Shown here piece after piece: positions 1-7,943 of a stretch of 32,483 nucleotides of DNA. Position 1 is the stretch's first letter. The number at the start of each line of letters is the position of its first letter. The notes beneath the pieces were generated by a model. It was not told the origin of the DNA, ran no database searches, and was given only the letters and a program-made list of their open reading frames with translations. The DNA comes from Xanthobacteraceae bacterium (lineage in GTDB: Bacteria > Pseudomonadota > Alphaproteobacteria > Rhizobiales > Xanthobacteraceae). Location: the NCBI GenBank assembly GCA_029266425.1, contig JAQSWY010000041.1:1-32483 (forward strand). Reading direction: 5' to 3'. The position numbers and the translations under genes are program-made.

Positions 1-678
1 CGCCATTGCTTGAGGCGGGCGAAGAAGCCCTCGATGCCCCAGCGGTTCTTGTAGGCGATCTTGTCGTAGCGGTGCTGGTGCTTGCGATGGCGGCGCGGCG
101 GGATGAGCGGCTCGCCGCCTTGGTCGAGGATCAGGTCGTGAAGACTATCGGCGTCATAGGCGCGGTCGGCAATGAGCTGTGCGGCCGGCAGGTCGCGCAC
201 CAGTTCGCAGGCCGGCGCCATGTCGTTCTGCTGCCCCGGCCCGAGCGCGAAGCGCACCGGCAGGCCGAGGGCGTCGACTATGGCATGGAGTTTGGTCCCG
301 AACCCGCCGCGCGAGCGGCCGAGAGCCTGGGCCGCAGATCCCCCTTTTGATCCGGGCACCGGCCGCCTGGGCCTGAGCGCGGATCACGGTCGCATCGATC
401 GACAGCCATTCGAAGTCCGGCTCGTCCGCCACCGCCTCGAACATGCGATCGAACACCCCCTGTTCGACCCAGCGATAGTAACGCCGCTTGACGGTCTGGT
501 ACGGCCCAAAGCGATCCGGCGGAAGGTCACGCCACCGTCCCCCGGAGCACGCCAGCCACAGCAACGCGTCGAGGAAGTGGCGTCCGTCGCTGCGCGGTCC
601 GCGCCGGCCCTTGCGCCCGCCCGGCACGTACGGCTTCAGCCGTTCCCACTGATCGTCCCGTAAAACCTCGCCTTCCAC
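1..678 (-). CDS. IS5-family transposase, two frames, C-terminus cut by window edge
   Basis: Cut-and-paste transposase of the DDE superfamily. The first frame gives an N-terminal DUF4096-like part (DDQWERLKPYVPG, then the GGRWRDLPPDRFGPYQTVKRR region) and the first catalytic Asp in WLSIDATVIR. Homology then leaves this frame at the run AAAAGGGGG, complement(340..348), and continues in a different one (ALGRSRGGFGTKLHAIVDALG). That frame supplies the second Asp (IADRAYD) and the catalytic Glu (IEGFFARLKQWR) right at the window edge. The switch is +1 (equivalently -2), so it is either recoding or loss of one G from the homopolymer. The start used is GTG 678. An upstream TTG at 735 lies in the element end and is less likely. 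All three catalytic residues are present, so the element may be active if the frame change is programmed. Confidence 0.8.
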
Positions 679-741
679 GCCAGCCTCCAAAAGCCAGCGT
701 TGAATCCGATTTGAGCTCCCTTGGGAATCCCTCAAACCCTA
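1..741 (-). mobile_element. IS5-family (IS427-like) insertion sequence, left part outside window
   Basis: The segment encodes an IS5-type DDE transposase on the minus strand. Its upstream end lies just after the LysR gene stop at 757. The terminal sequence around 715-741 (reading GAGGGATTC and then AATCGGATTC on the minus strand) resembles the ends of IS427-group elements. The other end is beyond position 1, so terminal repeats and target duplication cannot be compared. The exact outer boundary is an estimate. Confidence 0.75.
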
Positions 742-756
742 AATCGTCACTACGGC

Positions 757-1734
757 CTAAAAACCTGCAGCGCTGTTCGGTATGCGCCGGGCTTTCCATT
801 CATCGGATGCAGCCGATGCCAATAGCGTCTCCACCGCCAGTTGGGCCACGGCGAGGGTGGCGCGCGACGAGGGACGGTTGAGCGGGGTGGCGAGATACAC
901 TGTGCGCCTGAAGCCGGGTTCGACCACCCGGAACGTGTGGAGCTGCCCGTTATCCGCCGAACTCACCATCGAACCGGGATGCCGGGCCGCCAGCGAGCAG
1001 ATGGTGGCGCCATGCCCGCGCCGGATCAGCGCGAATATCTGCGGCGACGCGTCGACTTCCATCACCACATTGAGCGGCACGGAATGGCGGCGCGCGGTGG
1101 CCTCGACCAGAAGCCGCAGCCCATGCTCCGGGCCGGGCATGACAAGGCGCAGATGGCGGACGTCGCGCATCCGTATCTCGCCCGCGTCGGTCAGATACGG
1201 GGCAATGGATGGCAGATCATAGGTGCCGACATAGAGGTCTTCCTCGGCGATCGCCTGCAGCGAGGCGCTCCGGTCATTGGCCGCGCCGCCGCCGAAGATG
1301 ATCGCGGCGTCCAGCGTGCCCTCGCGCAGCCAGTTGGCGATATAGCCCGACATGCTCTCGACCACCCGCAGCCGCACCTGAGGTAGCCGTTCGAGGCAGG
1401 ATTCGATCAGCCGCACCGTGAGAAGGCCCACCAGCGAGCCGGGCACGCCGAAGCGGACGGTGCCGATCGGCGGCTTGTCGCGGCTCAGCATGCTGGCCTT
1501 GGCATCCTCCGCCTGCTTGAGGATGGCGTAGGCGTGGGTCTGGAACTCCCGTCCCTGTTCGGTCAGCATCAGGCCGCGCGCCCAGCGCTCGAAAAGCACG
1601 GTGGCGAGCTCGTCCTCTAGGTCCTTCAGCCGCGCGCTCAGCGAGGGCGAGCTCATATGGAGCACCTTGCCGGCGGCGGCGAGGGAGCCGGTCTCCGCGA
1701 TCGTGACAAAAACCCTGAGATCGCGAAGGTCCAT
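757..1734 (-). CDS. LysR-family transcriptional regulator
   Basis: 325-residue LysR-type regulator, normal length for the family. The N-terminal winged helix-turn-helix (residues 1-60: MDLRDLRVFVTIAETGSL, then the AAAGKVLHMSSPSLSARLKDLE recognition region) is followed by a coiled linker and a periplasmic-binding-like effector domain from about residue 90 (IGTVRFGVPGSLVG). It starts only 7 bp after the stop of the CoA-ester lyase gene and on the same strand, so it is probably the last gene of the catabolic operon. LysR genes are more often divergent from their targets. The last residues (EWKARRIPNSAAGF) run to the IS5 element, and the insertion may have altered the original C-terminus. It probably senses a pathway substrate or intermediate; the ligand is unknown. 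Confidence 0.9.
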   Translation of the reverse strand: MDLRDLRVFVTIAETGSLAAAGKVLHMSSPSLSARLKDLEDELATVLFERWARGLMLTEQGREFQTHAYAILKQAEDAKASMLSRDKPPIGTVRFGVPGSLVGLLTVRLIESCLERLPQVRLRVVESMSGYIANWLREGTLDAAIIFGGGAANDRSASLQAIAEEDLYVGTYDLPSIAPYLTDAGEIRMRDVRHLRLVMPGPEHGLRLLVEATARRHSVPLNVVMEVDASPQIFALIRRGHGATICSLAARHPGSMVSSADNGQLHTFRVVEPGFRRTVYLATPLNRPSSRATLAVAQLAVETLLASAASDEWKARRIPNSAAGF

Positions 1735-1741
1735 GGCACCG

Positions 1742-2656
1742 TCAAGCTTGCAGGGCGACCTCCGCCCTTTGCGCCTTCATGTGCGCCAATGCGTCGTTGC
1801 GGGCAAGGATGGCGCGGGCGCGATCGGCGACCGGCAGATCGACCATGGCCCCGCGATAGGTCACCGCGCCCAGCCCCTTGGCGAGGGCCTCGTCGAAGGC
1901 CTGCAAGGCGCCGCGCGCCCACTCGACTTCCGTCGGCGAGGGCGAGAACACTTCGTTCATGATCGGCACCTGGCTGGGGTGAATGCAGAAGCCCCCGGTA
2001 AAGCCCATCTCGCGGGCCTGGGTGATGGTGCGCCGGAACTTGGCGGTGTCGGCGTAGTCGGCAACCGTACCGACGAAGCCGATCGGATGGATGCCGGCAT
2101 TGCGCGCAGCGACAACCGCCTGAGCGTTGTGGATGTAGAGCGTGTCGTAGGTCGGGGAGGCGCCGAGCGACAGAGCGAGGTCCTCGGCGCCGACGATCAT
2201 GCCGGCGATGCGGGGATGAGCGGCGGCGATGGAGGCCATATTGAGCAGGCCCTCCGCCGTCTCGATCATGATGACGAGCCGTGTGTGGCCTGCCTTCATG
2301 CCGCGCTCGCGCTCCAACTCGTCGAGGATTTCGGCGATGGCGCGGACATGGGAGGCGTCCGGCACCTTTGGAAGCGTCAGGCAGCAGACATCGGGTCCGA
2401 CCGAGGCCTCGATATCGGCGAGCGCCTGGCGCCATGGCCGGTTGATGCGGACGACCACATCCAGCCCTTGCCGGGCGAGGCGGCCGGCGGCGGCGGGTAC
2501 GGCCCGGCGGGCCTCGTCCTTCTGCGCCGGCGGAATGGCGTCCTCGAGGTCGAGCTGGATGGCGTCAGCGCCGCGCTCGGCGGCGCGGGCAAGGAAGCGC
2601 TCATTGAGCACCGGAATGAACAGCATGGAACGCCACGCCAGGGCGGGAGTGCTCAT
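1742..2656 (-). CDS. CitE-like CoA-ester lyase (HpcH/HpaI aldolase superfamily)
   Basis: 304-residue TIM-barrel protein of the citrate lyase beta-subunit/malyl-CoA lyase family. These enzymes cleave or form beta-hydroxyacyl-CoA esters such as malyl-CoA, methylmalyl-CoA and citramalyl-CoA, using Mg2+. Family landmarks are RSMLFIPVLNERF (10-22), DAIQLDLEDAIPP (31-43), the substrate-binding Arg in VVVRINRP (about 70), and the metal-binding pair Glu132 (IMIETAEGL) and Asp159 (VGAEDLALSLG). The CIHPSQV segment near residue 225 is also typical. Its ATG overlaps the stop of the CaiB-type transferase by 4 bp (ATGA), indicating translational coupling. The context fits cleavage of the CoA ester made by that transferase. 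The specific substrate cannot be read from sequence. Confidence 0.88.
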   Translation of the reverse strand: MSTPALAWRSMLFIPVLNERFLARAAERGADAIQLDLEDAIPPAQKDEARRAVPAAAGRLARQGLDVVVRINRPWRQALADIEASVGPDVCCLTLPKVPDASHVRAIAEILDELERERGMKAGHTRLVIMIETAEGLLNMASIAAAHPRIAGMIVGAEDLALSLGASPTYDTLYIHNAQAVVAARNAGIHPIGFVGTVADYADTAKFRRTITQAREMGFTGGFCIHPSQVPIMNEVFSPSPTEVEWARGALQAFDEALAKGLGAVTYRGAMVDLPVADRARAILARNDALAHMKAQRAEVALQA

Positions 2657-3858
2657 GATGAAACCTCGACTGGCTTGGGGCGCGCACCGAAACCGAGCTC
2701 GCGCCTGATCTCCTCGTTGTGCTCGCCAATGTCCGGCGCCGGTCGGCGGAAGGCGCCCGGCGTGGCGGAAAAGCGGGGGATGATGTTGTGCATCGGCACC
2801 GAGCCGAGATCGCGGTCCTCAACCTCGACGATGGCCTCGCGGCCCAGCACGAAGGGATGGTCCAGCAGATCGGCCACCGAGCAGACCGGCCCCACCGTGA
2901 CGCCCGCCGCCTCGAAAAGCGCGAGATTGTCAGCCTGCGTCCGGGTCACGATAAAGGCCGCGATGATGGCATCGAGCGCGTCGCGATTGGCGACTCGCGC
3001 GGCATTGTCGACGAAGCGGGGGTCCGCTTTCAGCTCCGGACGGCGGATCGTCTCGAAAATGCGCTCTGCCATGGACTGCATCGATCCCGACATGGCGACA
3101 TAGGCGCCGTCCGAGCATTCATAGACGTTGCGCGGCGCGGTGTGGGACGACTGGTTGCCGGCGCGCGGTGTCGGTGCCCCTGTCAGCCGGATTTGGGCGG
3201 CCTCGGCCCCGATCATGGCGTGGATCGGCTCGAACAGCGACAGGTCGATCACCTGCCCCTTGCCGGCGCCCTGCTCGACCGAGCGCAGCGCGGCGAGGAT
3301 GGCGGCGGAACCGTAGAGACCGGCGATCATGTCGGCGAGCGCCAGGGGCGGGAGGGTCGGGGGCTTGTCGGGATGGCCGTTCATGAAGGCCCAGCCGGAC
3401 ATCGCCTCGACCAGCGTGCCGAAGCCCGGCCGCAGGCGCCACGGCCCGGTCTGGCCCCAGCCGGACACCCTGAGGATGACGAGGCCGGGATTGCGGGCAT
3501 GCAGCGCGTCGGGGCCGATGCCCCAGCGCTCTAGCGTGCCCGGCACGAAGTTCTCGACCAGCACCTGCGCGGTGTCGATGAGGCGCAGCAGCACCTCGCG
3601 GCCTTCCGCGTCGTGGATGTCGAGCGACATGCTGCGCTTGTTCCGCGCATAGACCTTCCAGAACACCTCGACGCCGTCGACGCGCCAGTTCCTGAGGTCG
3701 TCGCCCTTGCCGGGACGCTCGATCTTGATGACGTCCGCGCCATAGTCGGCGAGGACGTGGGTGGTCATGTTGCCGGCGACGAGCCGGGACATGTCGACGA
3801 TGCGCACGCCGTCGAGCGGGCCGCGCTGGTCCGGGGTGAAATAATGCGTATCCGCCAT
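2653..3858 (-). CDS. CaiB/BaiF family (type III) CoA-transferase
   Basis: 401-residue type III CoA-transferase that moves CoA from a donor thioester, often succinyl-CoA, to a carboxylic acid. The N-terminal part (PLDGVRIVDMSRLVAGNMTT, ADYGADVIKIERP) and the LRVSGWGQTGPW segment are diagnostic. The catalytic aspartate is Asp176 in LALADMIAGLYG. The start is ATG 3858, preceded by GAGGGG at a spacing of 7. An upstream TTG at 3873 overlaps the preceding stop but has no ribosome site of its own. Relatives include succinyl-CoA:malate and succinyl-CoA:citramalate CoA-transferases, which act just before CitE-like lyases. The 4-bp overlap with such a lyase here supports a similar role. Confidence 0.9.
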   Translation of the reverse strand: MADTHYFTPDQRGPLDGVRIVDMSRLVAGNMTTHVLADYGADVIKIERPGKGDDLRNWRVDGVEVFWKVYARNKRSMSLDIHDAEGREVLLRLIDTAQVLVENFVPGTLERWGIGPDALHARNPGLVILRVSGWGQTGPWRLRPGFGTLVEAMSGWAFMNGHPDKPPTLPPLALADMIAGLYGSAAILAALRSVEQGAGKGQVIDLSLFEPIHAMIGAEAAQIRLTGAPTPRAGNQSSHTAPRNVYECSDGAYVAMSGSMQSMAERIFETIRRPELKADPRFVDNAARVANRDALDAIIAAFIVTRTQADNLALFEAAGVTVGPVCSVADLLDHPFVLGREAIVEVEDRDLGSVPMHNIIPRFSATPGAFRRPAPDIGEHNEEIRRELGFGARPKPVEVSS

Positions 3859-3869
3859 CGCCCGCCCCC

Positions 3870-5009
3870 TCAATCTATTACGATGAGCGGCTTGATCTCT
3901 TCAAGCCGGTGCATGCGGTCGAGCGCGATGTTCACCTCGTCGAGCGTGTAGCGGCCGGTGATCATCTTGCCGAACGGGATGTGGTCGATATGCGCGGAGG
4001 CGAACTGGAGCGCCTTCCAATAGGACTTCACATCGCCCGAGAACGAGCCGATCACGCGGATGTTCTTCTTGACGATGGTGGAGGGGCTGAAGGTGGTGGT
4101 CCCGGTGCCTAGCTGGCCGACGGTGAGGTAGCGCCCGCCCTTGCGCACGATGTCCAGACCCTGGCCGAAGGCGTCGGGAAAGCCGGTGAACTCCATCACG
4201 ATGTCCGGCCCGCGCCCGCCGATCAGGTCGCGCAGGTCCGCCACCCGTTCCTCATGCGTCGTGCCCTCGATGGTGAAGGTGTGGGTGGCGCCGAAGTCCC
4301 TGGCGAGCGCGAGCCTCGCGTCCGGCGCGCCGATGACGCTGACGGTGCGGGCACCGGCGACACGGGCAACGGCGGCCGCCAGGATGCCCAGCGGCCCGGC
4401 ACCCTGGATCGCGACATGCTCGGACGGGTCGATGGGCCCGAGATTGTCGAAGGCGTTCATCACCGAGCGGAAAGCGCAGCTGCACAGGCTGGCCACGCCG
4501 TCGTCGAGATTGTCCGGCACCCGCACTCGGCCGGATTCGGGCAGCACATAGCCATATTCCGAGAAGCCCCCGAGCAGGTAAGGCGGCTTCTCGATATTCT
4601 CATACATGTAGGCGCGGCGGTTCTCGCACAGCGTCGGCTGGCGGGCGACGGTGCAGTAGAAGCACTTGCCGCAGGCAGTGTGGGTCCACAGGATGCGGTC
4701 ACCGATGGCGAGCTTCTGCCCGACGCTGTCGCGCTCCGCGCCGTCGCCGATGGCGACCACGCGCCCGACCATCTCATGGCCGAGGATGATCGGCAGGTCC
4801 ACGGCGAGCGAGAGATTGCCGCGCGACAGGTGCACGTCGGTGCCGCAGATCGAGCAGGCGGTGGTGCGCACGATCAGCGCGCCGGGCTCCGGCGCCGCCG
4901 GGACGGGTACGCATTCGATCTTCACGGGCTCCCCGAAACGGCGGACCACCGCGGCGCGGGAGAATTCGGGAAGCGTGGCGATATCGCGGGTGTCACCAGA
5001 CATGAGCAT
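3870..5009 (-). CDS. Zinc-dependent medium-chain alcohol dehydrogenase
   Basis: 379-residue MDR-family dehydrogenase, NAD(P)-dependent. The catalytic zinc site is Cys55 (ICGTDVH) with His78-Glu79 (LGHEMVG). Structural zinc ligands are Cys113, Cys116, Cys119 and Cys128 (CGKCFYC...C). The Rossmann fold carries AIQGAGPLG near residue 200. Both zinc lobes are intact, so it should be active. It probably oxidises a hydroxyl group of the imported substrate to an aldehyde or ketone, with the aldehyde dehydrogenase of the operon taking the next step. The gene lies 13 bp after dctM and 11 bp before the CoA-transferase. An alternative start at ATG 5003 is possible, as no strong ribosome site separates the two. 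Confidence 0.88.
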   Translation of the reverse strand: MLMSGDTRDIATLPEFSRAAVVRRFGEPVKIECVPVPAAPEPGALIVRTTACSICGTDVHLSRGNLSLAVDLPIILGHEMVGRVVAIGDGAERDSVGQKLAIGDRILWTHTACGKCFYCTVARQPTLCENRRAYMYENIEKPPYLLGGFSEYGYVLPESGRVRVPDNLDDGVASLCSCAFRSVMNAFDNLGPIDPSEHVAIQGAGPLGILAAAVARVAGARTVSVIGAPDARLALARDFGATHTFTIEGTTHEERVADLRDLIGGRGPDIVMEFTGFPDAFGQGLDIVRKGGRYLTVGQLGTGTTTFSPSTIVKKNIRVIGSFSGDVKSYWKALQFASAHIDHIPFGKMITGRYTLDEVNIALDRMHRLEEIKPLIVID

Positions 5010-5022
5010 GAGTCACACAAGG

Positions 5023-6309
5023 CTAGAGGTAGCGGAACCACAGGGTGGCGAACGGGACGAAGGTGATGATCGCCTGGCCGAGCAGGGCCGCGCCGAAGAA
5101 CCACCCGAGATAGGGCATCATGTCGGCGAGCCGGGCATTGGCAGCACGGGCGGCGACATAGAGATTGGCGGCCATTGGCGGTGTGAGCAGGCCGATTTCC
5201 AGATTGGTGGCGATGACGATGCCGAAATGCACCGGATCGATGCCGAAACGCTCGGCGGCCGGCGCCAGCAGCGGCCCCATCAGCAGGATGGAGGCGTTGG
5301 TCTCCATGAAGGTGCCGACGAGCAGCAGCACCACATTGACCATCAGCAGGAAAGCGATCGGGCTCTCAATGTAGGTCGCCACCCATATCGCGATGTCCTG
5401 CGGCACCTGGTTCAGCACCATGGCGCGGTTGAAGATGCCGGTCATGGCGATGATGACGAGAATACCCGAGCCAGTGATCGCCGCCGCCCGGAACGAGCGG
5501 GTGAAGCCCTCCCGGCTGATCAGGCGGCGGCCCGCCGACATGCCGATCGCATAGAGGCAGCCGATCGCGGCGGCCTCGGTCGGGGTCATGATGCCCCCAT
5601 AGATGCCGCCGAGAATAACGACGGGCAGCAACAGGGCCGAGGTGGCATCGAACACGATGCGGCTGGACGTTTTTCGCTTGCCCAACGTGCCGGCGTCGCC
5701 TTCGAGGCGACCTTCGACCCCGTCGCGCAGAACCTTGCGCGTGAGACGATTGTGCACGACGAGGAACAACGCCGCCATCAGCACCGCCGGAACCATGGTG
5801 GCGATGAAGAGCTGGGAGATCGAGACGCCGACCGTCGCGCCATAGAGAATGAGTGGGATCGAGGGTGGCACCAGCACACCGAGCAGCCCGGCGGACGCCG
5901 TGAGCGAGGCGACATAACCCTTGGGATAGCCGCGCTTGATCATCTCCGGTGAGACGATGCCGCCGACCGCCGCGACGGTGGCGACGGAGGAGCCGGTGAT
6001 GGCGCCCATCATCGCCGAGGCGGCCACGGTGATGTACCCGAACGCGGCGCGGATGCGGCGGAGCAGGAGGTCGGCCAACGCGATGAGTTCGGCCGCCATG
6101 CCGCTGCGGTTCATCAGCTCGCCGGTCAGCATGAAGAGCGGGATCGCCACCAGCGGGTAGCTCGATATCTCCTCATAGGGGATGTTGCTGAGGCCGGCGA
6201 TGGACAGCCCGTAGGTGCCCATCTGCAGGAAGATGACGAGCCCGAAGGTGACGGCGAGCGGCGCGCCGAGCACCAGGAACAGGGCCATGAGGCCGAAGGT
6301 CAGTGCCAT
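5023..6309 (-). CDS. dctM: TRAP transporter large permease, DctM
   Basis: 428-residue integral membrane protein of the DctM/SiaM family and the translocation subunit of a tripartite ATP-independent periplasmic transporter. The start MALTFGLMALFLVLGAPLA at 6309 is typical; the frame stays open further upstream but that stretch only overlaps dctQ. Landmarks include SSYPLVAIPLFMLTGELMNRSG, the conserved GSSVATVAAVGGIVSPEM re-entrant segment, LVPPSIPLILYGA, and a second inverted-repeat half with TNASILLMGPLLAPAAERFGID. Many hydrophobic segments are visible, as expected. It overlaps dctQ by 10 bp. Uptake is usually driven by a sodium gradient in this family. Confidence 0.92.
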   Translation of the reverse strand: MALTFGLMALFLVLGAPLAVTFGLVIFLQMGTYGLSIAGLSNIPYEEISSYPLVAIPLFMLTGELMNRSGMAAELIALADLLLRRIRAAFGYITVAASAMMGAITGSSVATVAAVGGIVSPEMIKRGYPKGYVASLTASAGLLGVLVPPSIPLILYGATVGVSISQLFIATMVPAVLMAALFLVVHNRLTRKVLRDGVEGRLEGDAGTLGKRKTSSRIVFDATSALLLPVVILGGIYGGIMTPTEAAAIGCLYAIGMSAGRRLISREGFTRSFRAAAITGSGILVIIAMTGIFNRAMVLNQVPQDIAIWVATYIESPIAFLLMVNVVLLLVGTFMETNASILLMGPLLAPAAERFGIDPVHFGIVIATNLEIGLLTPPMAANLYVAARAANARLADMMPYLGWFFGAALLGQAIITFVPFATLWFRYL

Positions 6310-6881
6310 GGGTCGAACCCTCCCGGCTCGCGTCCCACCAGCGCACGCCAGATGTCGAGCGCCGAGTGGAAGGTCATCAGGGCCGCACCCGCGAGCATGA
6401 AGCCGGCGGGAATGGCGACCGGCGTGCCGAGATCGATCAGCGTCTCCCCGGAGGCTCGGGAATAGTCGAACAGGTCCCAGGCCAGCGCGATGAAGAACAG
6501 GCCGAACACCAGGCACAGCACTGCGGCTATGGCGTCGAGGCATCTGTGCAGGGGCCCCGGCGGCAGCATCTCGACGATGTCGGCGGTGAGGTGCTTGTGC
6601 ATGTGGCTGCACAGCGCTGCGCCGATGAAGGTGAGCGGCGACATCGCCACCATCGCCCACTCCCCGGTGTCCGAGATCGGCAGGTCGAAGGTGCGGATCA
6701 TCACCGACGCCCCGACCGCCAGGATGGCGACCACCATCGCGGTGATGACGACGGCGTTCTCCATCCGGGCGAGCACCAACTCGGCACGCATCAGCGTGTC
6801 GAGGACCGGGTGCCGCTTGAGGGATAAGTCCGCGGACGCCTGGTCGGTGCCGCTCATTGCGACCGTCCCGTCATGGGCCAT
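6300..6881 (-). CDS. dctQ: TRAP transporter small permease, DctQ
   Basis: 193-residue membrane protein with about four hydrophobic helices (VITAMVVAILAVGASVMI, MVAMSPLTFIGAALCSHM, DAIAAVLCLVFGLFFIALAWDL, PVAIPAGFMLAGAALM). The HLTADIVEMLPPG segment is typical of the small TRAP permease, which pairs with DctM. It starts 7 bp after dctP and its end overlaps the dctM start by 10 bp, so the subunits are translationally coupled. The length is slightly above the usual 160-180 residues because of a hydrophilic N-terminus of about 30 residues. An internal ATG at 6857 is an alternative start. Confidence 0.88.
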   Translation of the reverse strand: MAHDGTVAMSGTDQASADLSLKRHPVLDTLMRAELVLARMENAVVITAMVVAILAVGASVMIRTFDLPISDTGEWAMVAMSPLTFIGAALCSHMHKHLTADIVEMLPPGPLHRCLDAIAAVLCLVFGLFFIALAWDLFDYSRASGETLIDLGTPVAIPAGFMLAGAALMTFHSALDIWRALVGREPGGFDPWH

Positions 6882-6888
6882 GGCCGCC

Positions 6889-7893
6889 TCACTCGCCCCT
6901 GGCCGCGGCGATTTCCTTCTTCAGTTCGGCGATGCGATCCGCGCCATAGATCGAGGTCAGCTTTTCCCAGCCGATCTGGCCGACCTTGGCGAACTCGGCC
7001 ATCGCTTCTGGGGTGGGGGTGATGACGGTGACGCCACCAGTCCGGATCTTGTCGAGGAAGGCGCTGTTGGCGGCGCGGTTGCGGGCGATGCCCTCGCGCG
7101 CGGCGTCCTGCGCGGCCTGCGTGACGATCTTGCGTTCCGCCTCGTCCAGCCCGTCCCAGAACCGCTTGCTCACCGTGACCGCGCCCATGGCGTACACATG
7201 GTTGGTGAGCGTCATATATTTCTGGGCTTCGAACAGCCGGGAATTATAGGTGATGCTCGCGCCGTTATCCTGGCCGTCGACCGTGCCCTGCTGAAGCGCC
7301 ACGAACAGGTTCGGCATCGGCATGGTCACGGTCTGGGCGCCCGCCGCCTCGAAGAAGGAGCGGATCGAGGCCGAGCCCGGCACGCGCAGCTTGAGGCCCT
7401 TGAGGTCCTCGGCGGTGTTCACCGGCCGCTTGGAATTGGTCACCGCGCGGAAATCGAGCTCGAAATAGGCGAGCGCGACCATGTTGTGCTTGGCGAGTGT
7501 GCTGGTGAGCGTGCGCTGCAGGATGCCGTCGGGATTGTAGAAGATCTTGTCGACCTGGGCGTAGTCGGTGGCGATATAGGGCAGGTAGTGGATGTCGAGG
7601 AGCGGATCGAGGCCGGTCAGCGAGCCGATGTTGAGGAAGGCGAAATCGACCGCGCCGCGGCTGAGATCGCGCCCGAGCGCCTCGTCGCCGCCGAGCTGGC
7701 TGTTCGGAAACACCGTGATGTCGATCTTGCCGTCGGTACGCTCCTTGACCAGGCGCGCAAATGTCTGGCTCGCCTCGTCCGCAGCATTGCCCTGGGCAAA
7801 GACGTGACCAAGGCGGGCCTTTTCAGCCGACGCGACCTGCGGCAAGGCAGCAAGCGTCACGGCTGCCAGCGCAGCCACGATGAAGTTCTTCAT
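6889..7893 (-). CDS. dctP: TRAP transporter solute-binding protein, DctP
   Basis: 334-residue periplasmic binding protein that captures the substrate for DctQM. The start at ATG 7893 is chosen because it gives a clean signal peptide (MKNFIVAALAAVTLAALPQVASA, cleaved about residue 23) and follows GGGAGA at proper spacing. Family features are the ARLGHVFAQGNAADEA N-terminus, the LKGLKLRVPGS segment whose Arg binds the substrate carboxylate in characterised DctP proteins, and MPNLFVALQQGTVDGQDN. The retained Arg points to a carboxylic acid substrate; whether it is a sugar acid, hydroxy acid or dicarboxylate is not decided. A 50-bp gap separates it from the upstream aldehyde dehydrogenase. Confidence 0.92.
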   Translation of the reverse strand: MKNFIVAALAAVTLAALPQVASAEKARLGHVFAQGNAADEASQTFARLVKERTDGKIDITVFPNSQLGGDEALGRDLSRGAVDFAFLNIGSLTGLDPLLDIHYLPYIATDYAQVDKIFYNPDGILQRTLTSTLAKHNMVALAYFELDFRAVTNSKRPVNTAEDLKGLKLRVPGSASIRSFFEAAGAQTVTMPMPNLFVALQQGTVDGQDNGASITYNSRLFEAQKYMTLTNHVYAMGAVTVSKRFWDGLDEAERKIVTQAAQDAAREGIARNRAANSAFLDKIRTGGVTVITPTPEAMAEFAKVGQIGWEKLTSIYGADRIAELKKEIAAARGE

Positions 7894-7943
7894 GGTTTTC
7901 TCCCTAGAGATGGATTTGTTTTTGTTGTCGGCGCTGACTTTCG

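Noticed and set aside
4666..5952. Long plus-strand open frame of 428 codons opposite the alcohol dehydrogenase and dctM
   Set aside because: It lies antisense to two clear genes, is rich in His/Asp/Arg/Gln and has no domain. Such frames arise by codon bias in GC-rich DNA.
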